In this document: in pieces, positions 15,625 through 24,195 of the stretch | How positions within the stretch are numbered: position 1 is the first letter of the stretch | Layout: each line of letters starts with the position of its first letter | Origin: T3Sed10-241 sp036796255 | GTDB lineage: Bacteria > Bacteroidota > Bacteroidia > Flavobacteriales_D > Cryomorphaceae | Length of the DNA: 53,108 nt | Direction of reading: 5' to 3' | NCBI GenBank assembly: GCA_036796255.1 | Contig: DAIRDH010000019.1 | Coordinates: forward strand, 1 to 53,108 | The notes under the pieces: generated by a model | What the model was told of the DNA's origin: nothing | Seen by the model: the letters and a program-made list of their open reading frames with translations, nothing else | The model's database searches: none | Made by a program: the position numbers and the translations under genes

Positions 15625-18600
15625 GGGCAGCCACACTTTAAACTCACTTCCCTGAGGTTGGGCTGCCTGATACCAAATGCGCCCGCCACTATTTTCAATA
15701 ATGCTTTTGGACATGGCAAGTCCCAGACCCATGCCGCGGGTTTTTGTCGTAAAATTGGGAAGGAATATCTTATCCAGCATGGCCGGGTCTACCCCTACGC
15801 CATTGTCAGTGACGGTCACGAGGTATCCATTTTCACTTTGTGATAGATCCATGCTTATCAGCCCTTTTGCCTTTTCGGGAACCGCTTGGATGGCATTCTT
15901 GATGAGGTTGTTAAAGACCCGTAGCAACTGATCCTTGTCTGACTTCACAGTGGCGTTCTCGATTCCATTGAGCTGAAGGCCGAGCTGAATATTGTCAAAG
16001 TTTGAGTACAGCGTTGAGGTGCTCAAAAGAATTTCGGCAAGGTTTACTTCTGTGAAATCAGCCCCTGGCATTTTGGCAAAATTAGAGAAGGCGTTTGCGA
16101 TTCCAGTAAGGGCGTTGATTTGCTCGATGAGGTTGTTGGTAAGCTTTTTAATCTGCTCATTACCTACCTCGTCACCCCTTTCGAGCGAGCGCTGCAAGTG
16201 CTGAATGTTCAGCTTCATGGGGGTAAGTGGATTCTTGATTTCATGGGCCACTTGTTTTGCCATTTCCCGCCAGGCCGATTCCCGTTCGCCTCGGGCTAGT
16301 TTTTCCGCATTGTGCTCAAGTTCTGATACTTTTGCATTGTATTCAGCCACGAGCAGCCCTATTTCATCCTGGCTCGAATAGCCCAATATGCGGTTGGCTT
16401 TGCCCAGCTCAACGGATGAGAGGCTCTCCCGAATTACCCTGAGCGGTGCAGTAATCCACTGCGAAATAAACAAGCCGATCAGTATGGAAATGATAAACAG
16501 CAGCACGAAAATATTGATTACTGTTTCGAGGAAGGTTCCAATTTCGCGTTGTAGTTCTTCCTGTCGGGCAAAGTAGGGCAGGTTCAGGTAGCCAAGCACT
16601 TCGCCTTGCTTGTTGAGCAGAGGAGTATAGGCCGAGATGTAAGTAAGCGCGCCGATGCGCTCTTCGTGCAGGAAAGAATTGAGCCTGAGAAATGACAAAG
16701 CAGAGTAAGCTTCCGGATCCATCTGCCTGGATACCAGACCTTCGTTAAACATGCGCATCTGGCTAGAGCCAAGTAAGTCGCCTTCAGGAGAAAACATGTG
16801 AATATCCGTATAAAAAACGAAGGAAAGCTGCGACAGTAAGCGCGTTACATGGTCGCTCATGGCATAGGTGATTTCTTCCTCTTCATCGAGCTGCCCCTGC
16901 ACTTCGCGCAGTATGGATTGCATTTTTTCGCGCACCAGCCCATTGTTTTTCTCAGTGTAATTTTCCTCGATGTAGAACATGGTGGCCCATGCAAAAAGGA
17001 TCATGCTGGTAAGGGTGAGCAGCACGAGGAGTATTTGAATTTTCTGGCTGAGTTTGAGCTCTTGTTTTCCATTGCCGCTCCACCTATTGCGAAGAGCCCT
17101 TCCGATCAAAAACAGGAGACCAAAAACAGCGCCCAGGTAACTCAAAACGGTTGCCCGGTCCAGAAATGAGGTCATCGGTTTGGAAATGACTACCATGGTT
17201 TCCTGATCCACCATGCTGACGAGGTGTTCATACCCATTTCTCGATACGAAGCCCAGCGAACTATTGTACTTTGAAAAATCTGAAGCAACTGAACGATAAT
17301 CGTAGTCGCCGCTGCTGTTTCGCAACTTACCTCCTACATATTTTGCCGTGGAATATCGTGAGGCACGATTGATGTTTGAGCCTGTTTGCGCGTCTACAAG
17401 CAAGGCAGGAAAGCCTGATATTTGGCCAAATTGCTTGGCGCTAATGGTGACAACGAGGTGACCATCTGGTGTGGGAAGCATATTATAATGCAATGGCACT
17501 ATTCCAATGTAGCTGGCAAGGTCGCGTGGGTTATATATGTTGAATAGCGTGCTGTCAGTGAGGCTCTCATCACCTTGCCTGCGCGTTCTGCGCAAGAATT
17601 GATCAAAAGAGGTGGGCCGAATTGGTGATAGCTTACCCCATGCGCTGCTATCTGCTAGAAAAGGATAAATTTCGACATCATAATTGCCCCAATAGCCAGT
17701 AAAATAGCGCTGAATGATATATCCTTCCAGGAGCTGCCTGGAGTGGAGTTCATTCTCTTCAAAAACTTTGCGCACACTTTTGTCACGTGCCAGATCGCGT
17801 CGCAGGTCTGAGTAGAGCAATTCAGCTATAGGGTCTTCGTTTAAGGTGAGCCGCTCCACAAGAATATTTCGCTGATTGTGCTCACGCATGGAGGAGTATT
17901 TTATGAAATTGTGGCCGGCAACGGCCGCAAATACTGCCACAACAAGTACAGAATGACCTAGCTGAAGTCTGGACTTTTTGGCGTAAAGCCGCATGTATAA
18001 CAAAGTGCATAGCGTAAAAACAGGCCATAACACAAATATCATGTCGCGCACGCCGATAACATGACTCACGCCTATGTGCAGCAAGCTGAGCAAAAGCAGC
18101 CAAAGGAGAAAAGAACTTGGAGCGGTGGATGAATCTCGCGCCCTAATCAGAATGGCATCTGCCAGCAGGAAATAGGAGAAGTAGGCCAGCGCGGCACCTA
18201 CAATGCCCACAAAGCTGTACACACTCAGGGAGGTGACTACGTTGATATCAAAGGGAATGCTGGAGTTGACCACCAAGCCTTTGAGAAGGTGATTCAAGTA
18301 TATGGAGAAGGCGTAAAGACTGCCGATCAAGACGATATATATTACCATTTCTGGAATACCGTGTTTACGTCGGCTGCTATCACCATAACGGCCTAAAAAG
18401 GCGAGGGCCAAAAGGATGACAATGTTGATGCTAAAATCGGCGATAGAAGGAAACCATACAGAACTCGCATACACTGCAGGATCAAACCATTCCATGCTTG
18501 AGATATAGCCTGGCCAGCCAGCAGTGATGCTTAATCCGCGTAGCATTATTACCAGCAGGCAGAATACCAGGAATGACAACCTGCCGACATGTGGAGAGAT

Positions 18601-19299
18601 TATTCTAAAGCAACATATATAAAGCCCGGCAATTATTAGAATACCGCCGATGAAAGAAAAGAGGAGAAAAATTACGGGGCTGTGTTGTTTTTGCTGAGAC
18701 TTGTCCTCATAGGTCAGATAGAAGTATTGATGATCGGCCTTAAGCTTTACAGCGCCCGGTGTAGGGTCTGTAGAGATTGTTGAGAGTCCCTCGGCAAGGA
18801 ATCCTTCGGCAAAGGCATTGCTGAGGTAATTGTTTTGATACGGGTAGGTATGTTTGATTCTTATTGCGGCAATATATTCTTCGATGCCGTCAGTGCGGTA
18901 TATGAGCCTGAACCAACCGTTTTCGAAATGATGGATTTCGCTGCCTTGGGCAGCAGTTCGCTTTACCGAAAGGGGAGAAAGCCCATTGTGTGACCACAAA
19001 ATAAGTTCGTCATTGCGATACACAAAGAGCATGATGCCGTGCTCTTTTTCCAATTGGTCCAATTGCTGCCAGTGGGCGTATTTTGTGTACCGCGGACCAT
19101 TCTTTCGTATTTCCTGCTTGAAGAATTCAATAGCCCGCATTGCCTTTCTGCTCTTTTCATCAAGCTTATTCGCAAATTGTTGGGCAGATTTTAAGGGCTG
19201 TATATCACTTTTTGCGATGTCGGCTAAGGGATGTGCCAAATAGAGCATTAAGGCCCCAAGGAGCAATAGAAAGAGACTTTTTGAAAGCGGAGCATTCAT
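15613..19299 (-). CDS. Large multi-pass membrane sensor histidine kinase
   Basis: A 1228-residue hybrid of membrane sensor and kinase. The N-terminal membrane segment (about 7-23) and first extracytoplasmic domain (about 25-205) are followed by a bundle of about eight membrane helices (about 208-470), a second extracytoplasmic domain (about 475-720), two more helices (about 725-780), a third domain (about 785-925), a final helix (929-949), HAMP (about 950-1003), and the kinase core. Core motifs: H-box His1019 in AHEIKNPLTPM, N-box NLIKNAIQA, G1 DNGVGVD and G2 GMGLGLAMSK. NtrY-like kinases are the nearest type I recognise, but this is far longer. No receiver domain and no adjacent response regulator are present, so its partner is unknown. 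Confidence 0.9.
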   Translation of the reverse strand: MNAPLSKSLFLLLLGALMLYLAHPLADIAKSDIQPLKSAQQFANKLDEKSRKAMRAIEFFKQEIRKNGPRYTKYAHWQQLDQLEKEHGIMLFVYRNDELILWSHNGLSPLSVKRTAAQGSEIHHFENGWFRLIYRTDGIEEYIAAIRIKHTYPYQNNYLSNAFAEGFLAEGLSTISTDPTPGAVKLKADHQYFYLTYEDKSQQKQHSPVIFLLFSFIGGILIIAGLYICCFRIISPHVGRLSFLVFCLLVIMLRGLSITAGWPGYISSMEWFDPAVYASSVWFPSIADFSINIVILLALAFLGRYGDSSRRKHGIPEMVIYIVLIGSLYAFSIYLNHLLKGLVVNSSIPFDINVVTSLSVYSFVGIVGAALAYFSYFLLADAILIRARDSSTAPSSFLLWLLLLSLLHIGVSHVIGVRDMIFVLWPVFTLCTLLYMRLYAKKSRLQLGHSVLVVAVFAAVAGHNFIKYSSMREHNQRNILVERLTLNEDPIAELLYSDLRRDLARDKSVRKVFEENELHSRQLLEGYIIQRYFTGYWGNYDVEIYPFLADSSAWGKLSPIRPTSFDQFLRRTRRQGDESLTDSTLFNIYNPRDLASYIGIVPLHYNMLPTPDGHLVVTISAKQFGQISGFPALLVDAQTGSNINRASRYSTAKYVGGKLRNSSGDYDYRSVASDFSKYNSSLGFVSRNGYEHLVSMVDQETMVVISKPMTSFLDRATVLSYLGAVFGLLFLIGRALRNRWSGNGKQELKLSQKIQILLVLLTLTSMILFAWATMFYIEENYTEKNNGLVREKMQSILREVQGQLDEEEEITYAMSDHVTRLLSQLSFVFYTDIHMFSPEGDLLGSSQMRMFNEGLVSRQMDPEAYSALSFLRLNSFLHEERIGALTYISAYTPLLNKQGEVLGYLNLPYFARQEELQREIGTFLETVINIFVLLFIISILIGLFISQWITAPLRVIRESLSSVELGKANRILGYSSQDEIGLLVAEYNAKVSELEHNAEKLARGERESAWREMAKQVAHEIKNPLTPMKLNIQHLQRSLERGDEVGNEQIKKLTNNLIEQINALTGIANAFSNFAKMPGADFTEVNLAEILLSTSTLYSNFDNIQLGLQLNGIENATVKSDKDQLLRVFNNLIKNAIQAVPEKAKGLISMDLSQSENGYLVTVTDNGVGVDPAMLDKIFLPNFTTKTRGMGLGLAMSKSIIENSGGRIWYQAAQPQGSEFKVWLPSMH

Positions 19300-19335
19300 A
19301 TTTTGCGGACCTTAATCCTTTCCACAAATTAGGCC

Positions 19336-19371
19336 AAAATAAAAGCCCCATCCAAGTGTTATGAATGGGGC
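19336..19371 (-). terminator. Intrinsic terminator after atpG
   Basis: On the minus strand, GCCCCAT and ATGGGGC pair as a 7-base stem (19345-19371) around a 13-base loop, followed at once by TTTTATTTT (19336-19344). It lies 24 bases after the atpG stop and before the kinase gene, so it closes the ATP synthase operon. Confidence 0.8.
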
Positions 19372-19394
19372 AATCAAGTTGATGGAGTGTTGAA

Positions 19395-20276
19395 TTAGCC
19401 TTTCAAAGCTTCAGCGCCTGATACAATCTCAAGAATCTCGTTTGTAATGCTGGCTTGGCGGGCCTTATTGTATTTCAGGTTGAGCTCTTTAACAAGTTCA
19501 GTCGCATTGTCGGTTGCTTGATGCATGGCTGTCATTCGCGCTCCGTGCTCTGCTGCATTCGAATCCAACAGTGCCTTGTAAAATTGCGTTTTGAGTGAAT
19601 TTGGAATCAAAGCAGTTACGATTTCTTCCTTACTCGGCTCAAAAATAAACTCTGTTTGTTGTATGTTTTCTTTGCCTTCTTCAACCTTCGAAGGAATGAT
19701 GGGAAGGTAATTCTCAATCAGGGTGTCTTGTACAGCTGCGTTTTTGAATGAATTGTAAACAAGATAGACCTTGTCCAGTTTTTTCTCTGCAAACTTATCC
19801 ATCACTGCGACAGCCATTTCAGCTGCGTTCGCGAAGTTGAGTTCATTAAAGATGAGGTAAGGCAACTCCGGGTAACCTGCTCCGGGAGCGTAAGGCGTCT
19901 TCTTAAAGTAATCGTATCCTTTCTTTCCCACGCCCAGAACTTTAACCTTGGCATCGGAGTGCACCTTGATGAGCTCGTTTACTTTGCGGATTACATTGTT
20001 GTTGAACCCACCGCAAAGGCCGCGGTTGGAGGTGATGGCAACGATAAGTACGCGCTTTACTTCGCGCTTATTTCCGTACATGTTTTCACTTACATCAAGT
20101 GAAGCTGTCAGGTTGCTCAAAATCTCCTGCATTTTCTGGGCGTAGGGTCGCATACGCCAAATGGCACTCTGTGCCCGGTGGAGTTTTGCGGCAGAAACCA
20201 TCTTCATCGCTGAAGTGATTTTCCTTGTCGATTGTATCGACACGATCCTATTCCTTATTTCCTTTAGGTTTGCCAT
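19395..20276 (-). CDS. atpG: ATP synthase F1 subunit gamma
   Basis: The central rotor stalk of F1, 293 residues. The N-terminus MANLKEIRNRIVSIQSTRKITSAM (given in part) is the classic gamma signature, with the conserved KMVSAAKL, then ITSNRGLCGGFN in the middle and the C-terminal helix carrying GARMTAMHQATDNA and YNKARQASITNEILEIVSGAEAL segments that contact alpha and beta. Gamma turns inside the alpha3beta3 ring to couple proton flow to ATP synthesis. It is the last gene of the atpBEFHAG run, 41 bases after atpA, and is followed by a terminator. Length is normal. Confidence 0.97.
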   Translation of the reverse strand: MANLKEIRNRIVSIQSTRKITSAMKMVSAAKLHRAQSAIWRMRPYAQKMQEILSNLTASLDVSENMYGNKREVKRVLIVAITSNRGLCGGFNNNVIRKVNELIKVHSDAKVKVLGVGKKGYDYFKKTPYAPGAGYPELPYLIFNELNFANAAEMAVAVMDKFAEKKLDKVYLVYNSFKNAAVQDTLIENYLPIIPSKVEEGKENIQQTEFIFEPSKEEIVTALIPNSLKTQFYKALLDSNAAEHGARMTAMHQATDNATELVKELNLKYNKARQASITNEILEIVSGAEALKG

Positions 20277-20317
20277 GTTATTTCTTTACATGCGTAAAGC
20301 TGAACTGCTGAGCGGGT

Positions 20318-21898
20318 TTATGCTTTATATTTTTCCGAAAGGTCGGCACCTACTTTTTTGATAATGTTGGTCACATCATCGTTGATTACTCCTTTGCGAA
20401 GTGTTTCCAACACATCAGCGTGTTTTTGTTCCATGTAATGCAGGTATTCCACTTCGAATTCCTTTACACGGTCTACGGGCACATTTCCTAGCAAACCATT
20501 CACTCCGAGGTAAATAATTGCGATCTGCTTCTCTACAGGCATCGGAGTGTTTTCATTTTGCTTTAGGATCTCAACGTTCCTACGGCCTTTGCCAATTACA
20601 GCAAGCGTGGCGGGGTCAAGGTCGGAGCCGAATTTTGAGAAAGCCTCCAATTCGCGAAACTGTGCCTGGTCAATTTTGAGTACACCAGCCACTTTCTTCA
20701 TCGACTTGATCTGGGCATTTCCACCCACACGTGATACCGAGATTCCTACGTTGATAGCAGGGCGCACACCCGAAAGGAAGAGGTTGGACTCGAGGAATAT
20801 CTGTCCGTCAGTAATCGAAATTACGTTGGTCGGGATGTATGCCGATACGTCACCTTCCTGCGTCTCAATAATGGGAAGTGCAGTAAGTGATCCGCCCCCT
20901 TTCACTTTGCCAACGAGTGACTTAGGCAAGTCATTCATCTTGGCAGCGATCTCATCTGAATTGATGATTTTAGCGGCGCGCTCCAAGAGCCTTGAGTGAA
21001 GATAAAACACATCACCAGGGTAAGCTTCACGTCCCGGAGGGCGACGCAACAATAGTGATACCTCGCGGTAAGCTACGGCTTGCTTTGACAAGTCATCAAA
21101 TACGATCAGCGCCGGACGGCCTGTGTCGCGGAAGAATTCTCCAATGGCCGCTCCGGCAAACGGTGCCAGGTACTGCATTGGCGCAGGGTCGGAAGCATTG
21201 GCAGCTACGATTACGGTGTAATCCATGGCGCCGGTATCTTCGAGCTTCTTCACCAGCTGCGCAACGGTTGAACCTTTCTGCCCAATGGCTACATAGATGC
21301 AAAACACAGGCTCTCCGCGGTCGTAAAATTCGCGTTGGTTGATGATGGTATCGATCGCAACAGCAGACTTACCGGTTTGGCGGTCGCCAATGATGAGCTC
21401 ACGTTGTCCACGTCCGATTGGAATCATGGAGTCAACGGCCTTGATACCAGTTTGCAAGGGCTCTGTTACAGGCTGCCTGAAAATTACGCCAGGAGCTTTG
21501 CGTTCCAGTGGCATTTCAAACAGTTCACCAGTGATAGGGCCTTTGCCGTCTATGGGTTCACCAAGTGTGTTTACTACGCGACCTACCATGCCTTCACCTA
21601 CGTGAATAGATGAGATGCGACCGGTACGTTTTACGGTATCACCCTCTTTAATGTCTCTTGAGCTGCCGAGCAGTACGGCACCTACGTTGTCTTCTTCAAG
21701 GTTGAGTACCGTCGCTTTAAGGCCATTCTCAAATTCGATAAGCTCGCCTGCCTGTACGCTTGTGAGGCCATAAATGCGTGCGATACCGTCACCCACCTGA
21801 AGCACAGTGCCTACTTCCTGGAGCTCTGCTTCTGATTTGAAGCCTGCGAGTTGTTCTCGCAATATTGCTGAAACCTCAGCCGGATTTACTTCCGCCAT
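20318..21898 (-). CDS. atpA: ATP synthase F1 subunit alpha
   Basis: The non-catalytic nucleotide-binding subunit of F1, 526 residues. Domain order is the N-terminal beta barrel (about 25-95), the nucleotide domain with Walker A GDRQTGKS (171-178), the ALIVFDDLSKQA Walker B region, the VAYREVSLLLRRPPGREAYPGD segment (in part) typical of alpha, and the C-terminal helical bundle. The arginine finger region SVSRVGGNAQ is intact. It lies 10 bases after the atpH stop in the atp operon. Its catalytic partner beta (atpD) is not in this window. Confidence 0.98.
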   Translation of the reverse strand: MAEVNPAEVSAILREQLAGFKSEAELQEVGTVLQVGDGIARIYGLTSVQAGELIEFENGLKATVLNLEEDNVGAVLLGSSRDIKEGDTVKRTGRISSIHVGEGMVGRVVNTLGEPIDGKGPITGELFEMPLERKAPGVIFRQPVTEPLQTGIKAVDSMIPIGRGQRELIIGDRQTGKSAVAIDTIINQREFYDRGEPVFCIYVAIGQKGSTVAQLVKKLEDTGAMDYTVIVAANASDPAPMQYLAPFAGAAIGEFFRDTGRPALIVFDDLSKQAVAYREVSLLLRRPPGREAYPGDVFYLHSRLLERAAKIINSDEIAAKMNDLPKSLVGKVKGGGSLTALPIIETQEGDVSAYIPTNVISITDGQIFLESNLFLSGVRPAINVGISVSRVGGNAQIKSMKKVAGVLKIDQAQFRELEAFSKFGSDLDPATLAVIGKGRRNVEILKQNENTPMPVEKQIAIIYLGVNGLLGNVPVDRVKEFEVEYLHYMEQKHADVLETLRKGVINDDVTNIIKKVGADLSEKYKA

Positions 21899-21908
21899 GT
21901 TCGTATTT

Positions 21909-22466
21909 TTAAAGTTTTGCTATATAAGGATTGTTCCGATAGTATTTTTTTAGGGCTTTGATGCGGCTCTCGATCGTTTCGTCGTAGAGCTTATCACCCA
22001 CTTTGATCGAAAATCCAGCGATGATGTCCGGATCCACGATTTCTTTCAATTCCAATTTTGGGTACTTGTCACCGAGCAGCGATTTCATTCCATCCCGTTG
22101 TTTCTGGTCGATTGGCACTGCGGTAGTAATTTCCGCAAGGGCAATGCCATTGTGCTCGCGCACCTGCTCTTCGAATGAGCGCGCTATGCCGGGTAAAATG
22201 CTTTCCCGACGCTTAGACGTGATAATGAGTATGAAACGCAAGGTAACTTCGCTGATATTGCCAGCGAAAATCTTCTTCAGGATTTTGCTTTTAACATCTG
22301 CCTTAACCAAAGGCGTGCGAAGCATTTTAACCAACTCTTTGTTCTGGATAAAAGCTTTGTGCAAAATGTCCATGTCTTTGGTCACTGCGGCGAGGGTGCC
22401 TTCACCTATGGCGAAGTCGAGCAAAGATTTGGCGTAACGCCTAGAGGCTTTCAGTTCCTTATGCAT
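21909..22466 (-). CDS. atpH: ATP synthase F1 subunit delta
   Basis: A 185-residue OSCP/delta subunit linking the top of the F1 hexamer to the peripheral b stalk. The N-terminal helical domain opens with RRYAKSLLDFAIGEG, the usual delta start; the C-terminal part has the conserved DPDIIAGFSIKVGDKLYDETIESRI region (in part) with the G-F-x-I/V-x-V-G-D motif. Its ATG is one base from the atpF stop, so translation is likely coupled, and it precedes atpA by 10 bases. Sequence divergence of delta is normal; position and motif make the call firm. Confidence 0.95.
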   Translation of the reverse strand: MHKELKASRRYAKSLLDFAIGEGTLAAVTKDMDILHKAFIQNKELVKMLRTPLVKADVKSKILKKIFAGNISEVTLRFILIITSKRRESILPGIARSFEEQVREHNGIALAEITTAVPIDQKQRDGMKSLLGDKYPKLELKEIVDPDIIAGFSIKVGDKLYDETIESRIKALKKYYRNNPYIAKL

Positions 22467-22467
22467 C

Positions 22468-22962
22468 TCAATTCATGTTGGCCTTAGATTCTTCGATGTA
22501 TTTATCAATGAGCTTTTTCTGCTCATCAGGCGAAGACAATTTCTGGCGCAATAGTTTTTCTGCAATCTGCAAGCTCAATGTGGCCACTTCATTTTGTATT
22601 TCGACAATTGCGGCCATCTTTTCATTGTGGATAGCCTCTTTCGCTGAGTTCAAAATACGGCTATACTCATCGTTGGCCTTTTCTTTGGCCTCGTTAACGA
22701 TCTTTTCTTTGGTTTCGCGTGCTTCCTTGAGCATCGTGTCTCTCTCAAGGCGTGCCTGCTTGAGAAGCTCTTCGTTATCCGCTTTGAGGGCCGACATTTC
22801 GTTGCGGGCTTGCTCCGCTGATTTGAGGGAGGCGTCAATAGACTCTTCACGCTCCTTAATGGCGGCCAAAATTGGTTTCCAGGCAAATTTGCCCAGTATG
22901 AAAACCACCGTGAGGAAAGCAATGGTTGTCCAAATCAGCGTGCCCCAGTTTACATCAAGCAT
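22468..22962 (-). CDS. atpF: ATP synthase Fo subunit b
   Basis: The peripheral stalk subunit, 164 residues. One N-terminal membrane helix (about residues 5-25, WTTIAFLTVVFILGKFAWKP) leads to a long charged helix with the heptad-like pattern of a coiled coil (about 35-150, AIKEREESIDASLKSAEQA). Two copies form the stator that holds alpha3beta3. The gene lies between atpE and atpH; the 78-base gap to atpE holds a strong hairpin that may lower its expression relative to the c subunit. The conserved arginine usual near the membrane-stalk boundary is replaced by lysine-rich sequence. Length is standard. Confidence 0.95.
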   Translation of the reverse strand: MLDVNWGTLIWTTIAFLTVVFILGKFAWKPILAAIKEREESIDASLKSAEQARNEMSALKADNEELLKQARLERDTMLKEARETKEKIVNEAKEKANDEYSRILNSAKEAIHNEKMAAIVEIQNEVATLSLQIAEKLLRQKLSSPDEQKKLIDKYIEESKANMN

Positions 22963-22990
22963 AATAGTGAGTGTTTAATTTCGAAAGGTT

Positions 22991-23026
22991 AAAAATGGGC
23001 GCCACGACCAACCGTCGTGGCTGCCC
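22991..23026 (-). terminator. Intercistronic hairpin between atpE and atpF (terminator-like)
   Basis: The minus-strand RNA forms a GC-rich stem: GCCACGAC and GTCGTGGC pair perfectly around a 5-base loop (23001-23021), extended by GGGC/GCCC with one bulged base, and followed by ATTTTT (22991-22996). This has the shape of an intrinsic terminator placed 15 bases after atpE and inside the atp operon. It could end part of the transcripts or protect the atpE 3' end, giving more c subunit than b. The structure is seen; the role is inference. Confidence 0.6.
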
Positions 23027-23040
23027 AAGTTTGTTCTTTT

Positions 23041-23286
23041 TTAGAGAACCACCAGAAGGCAAACGATTACTGCGAAAAGCGCAACACCTTCAATAAGTGC
23101 TGCAGCAATAATCATGCTTGCACGGAGGTCTCCGGTAACTTCGGGCTGACGGGCCATAGACTCAACAGCGCTTCCGCCGATGCGTCCAATACCCATACCT
23201 GCACCTACAGCTGCCAATCCCGCACCAATACCAGCCAAACCGGCATTGTTAGAGACTTCTTGTAAGAGAACTGAGAGTAATTCCAT
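23041..23286 (-). CDS. atpE: ATP synthase Fo subunit c
   Basis: An 81-residue proteolipid of two membrane helices that forms the rotor ring. Helix 1 carries the glycine motif GAGLAAVGAGMGIGRIGG, the polar loop reads ARQPE, and helix 2 holds the ion-binding carboxylate Glu66 in AALIEGVALF. The residue after Glu is Gly, not the Ser/Thr of sodium-binding rings, which favours proton coupling. The gene lies 45 bases after atpB and before the hairpin that separates it from atpF. The call is certain; ring size cannot be read. Confidence 0.98.
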   Translation of the reverse strand: MELLSVLLQEVSNNAGLAGIGAGLAAVGAGMGIGRIGGSAVESMARQPEVTGDLRASMIIAAALIEGVALFAVIVCLLVVL

Positions 23287-23331
23287 GTGAATTGTGATTT
23301 ATATGGTTTGCTTATTGCCTGATTAAAAAGA

Positions 23332-24018
23332 TTAATGGTGCGCCTCTTGCACAGCATCACCAAANNNNNNNNNNNNNNNNNNNNNNNNNNNNNNNNNNNN
23401 NNNNNNNNNNNNNNNNNNNNNNNNNNNNNNNNNNNNNNNNNNNNNNNNNNNNNNNNNNNNNNNNTCGCGGACGAAGAGTATCATCGCTTCCATAAAATTC
23501 TGTAAACCGCTTGGTGCTTTGCCTGGCCTTTTGGCGTAAGCCCTTGCCACAGACAAAAATACAAACAGTAAAATGGCGATGGTCACGAAGATCCCAAAAA
23601 CATCGCGGGTAATCGAAAAGTCAAGAGGGCGCTCATTAAGTATCTCCCCGCTTTCAGGATCGAAAGTTAAACCACCATCAACGCCAGCGGCATAAATTTT
23701 TTCGTCAACCATCACGAAGCCGTCGTGTTCGTAGTATTTCAGCTTTTCTCCACTTACAGGTTGTATCACTTTGAGCTTGTTGTGGTAAAGGTGAGAGCTG
23801 GAAAATGCATGAAAAGATCCTTCAGAAAAAATAATGATAGGGAGGTATACTGAAAAGTCACCGATGTGAAGTTCGTGCATGTCTTGCACAGAGCTTATTA
23901 TCTTTTTTCCGGGATCAAAAGGTTCTTTTTCATCATCGCCCGTTGAAGAACCTGCGCAAAGGGCGGGTATCAGGATAACAGCGGAGAGAAATAACGCCTT
24001 AGAAATTTTTTCGAACAT
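23332..24018 (-). CDS. atpB: ATP synthase Fo subunit a, interrupted by assembly gap
   Basis: The stator channel subunit a. The part before the gap has a signal-like helix (residues 1-24 from the ATG at 24018), a Bacteroidota-type extended extracytoplasmic segment with HELHIGDFSVYLP, and the first membrane helix (about VFGIFVTIAILLFVFLSVA). It then reads GLQNFMEAMILFVR and meets 100 Ns (23365-23464). Only eleven codons remain after the gap, ending QEAHH. The membrane helices with the essential arginine are therefore not in the sequence; about 130-160 codons are probably missing, judged from usual family length. An in-frame ATG at 24036 adds six residues. Frame across the Ns is a coincidence of the placeholder length. 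Confidence 0.9.
   Translation of the reverse strand: MFEKISKALFLSAVILIPALCAGSSTGDDEKEPFDPGKKIISSVQDMHELHIGDFSVYLPIIIFSEGSFHAFSSSHLYHNKLKVIQPVSGEKLKYYEHDGFVMVDEKIYAAGVDGGLTFDPESGEILNERPLDFSITRDVFGIFVTIAILLFVFLSVARAYAKRPGKAPSGLQNFMEAMILFVRXXXXXXXXXXXXXXXXXXXXXXXXXXXXXXXXXXFGDAVQEAHH
23365..23464. other. Assembly gap of exactly 100 N
   Basis: A run of 100 undetermined bases inside atpB. Exactly 100 is a conventional placeholder for a gap of unknown size, so distances across it should not be trusted. Confidence 0.98.
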
Positions 24019-24036
24019 GGGCCGAATATGAAGCAT

Positions 24037-24195
24037 CGTCAGGTCATTTTGGCGCTGAAATCATGCGCTGAAATTGACTGCAAAGCTATATAATTATTCA
24101 ACACATGCAGCGCTTTGAATTGGAAGAAAGGAGAAAACTTATAATAGCCAAATAGACAAAGTGATAGGCTTAATTTTGAACCTGTTTTTAGCGCT
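24037..24195. other. Leader/spacer upstream of atpB
   Basis: This 159-base spacer separates atpB from the small membrane protein gene on the same strand. It holds a TAGCTTTG element on the minus strand (24081-24088) and a 10-base direct repeat GCGCTGAAAT (24052-24061 and 24066-24075). No gene is visible. It probably holds a promoter for the core atp genes. Confidence 0.5.
24081..24088 (-). promoter_or_regulatory. Predicted -7 element for the atpBEFHAG operon
   Basis: The minus strand reads TAGCTTTG, a full TAnnTTTG match, 62 bases before the chosen atpB ATG. A -33 TTG at standard spacing is not seen, so confidence is moderate. Confidence 0.4.

Noticed and set aside
24052..24075. Direct repeat GCGCTGAAAT upstream of atpB
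   Set aside because: Only two 10-base copies; kept as a remark in the spacer entry, but not enough to propose an operator.
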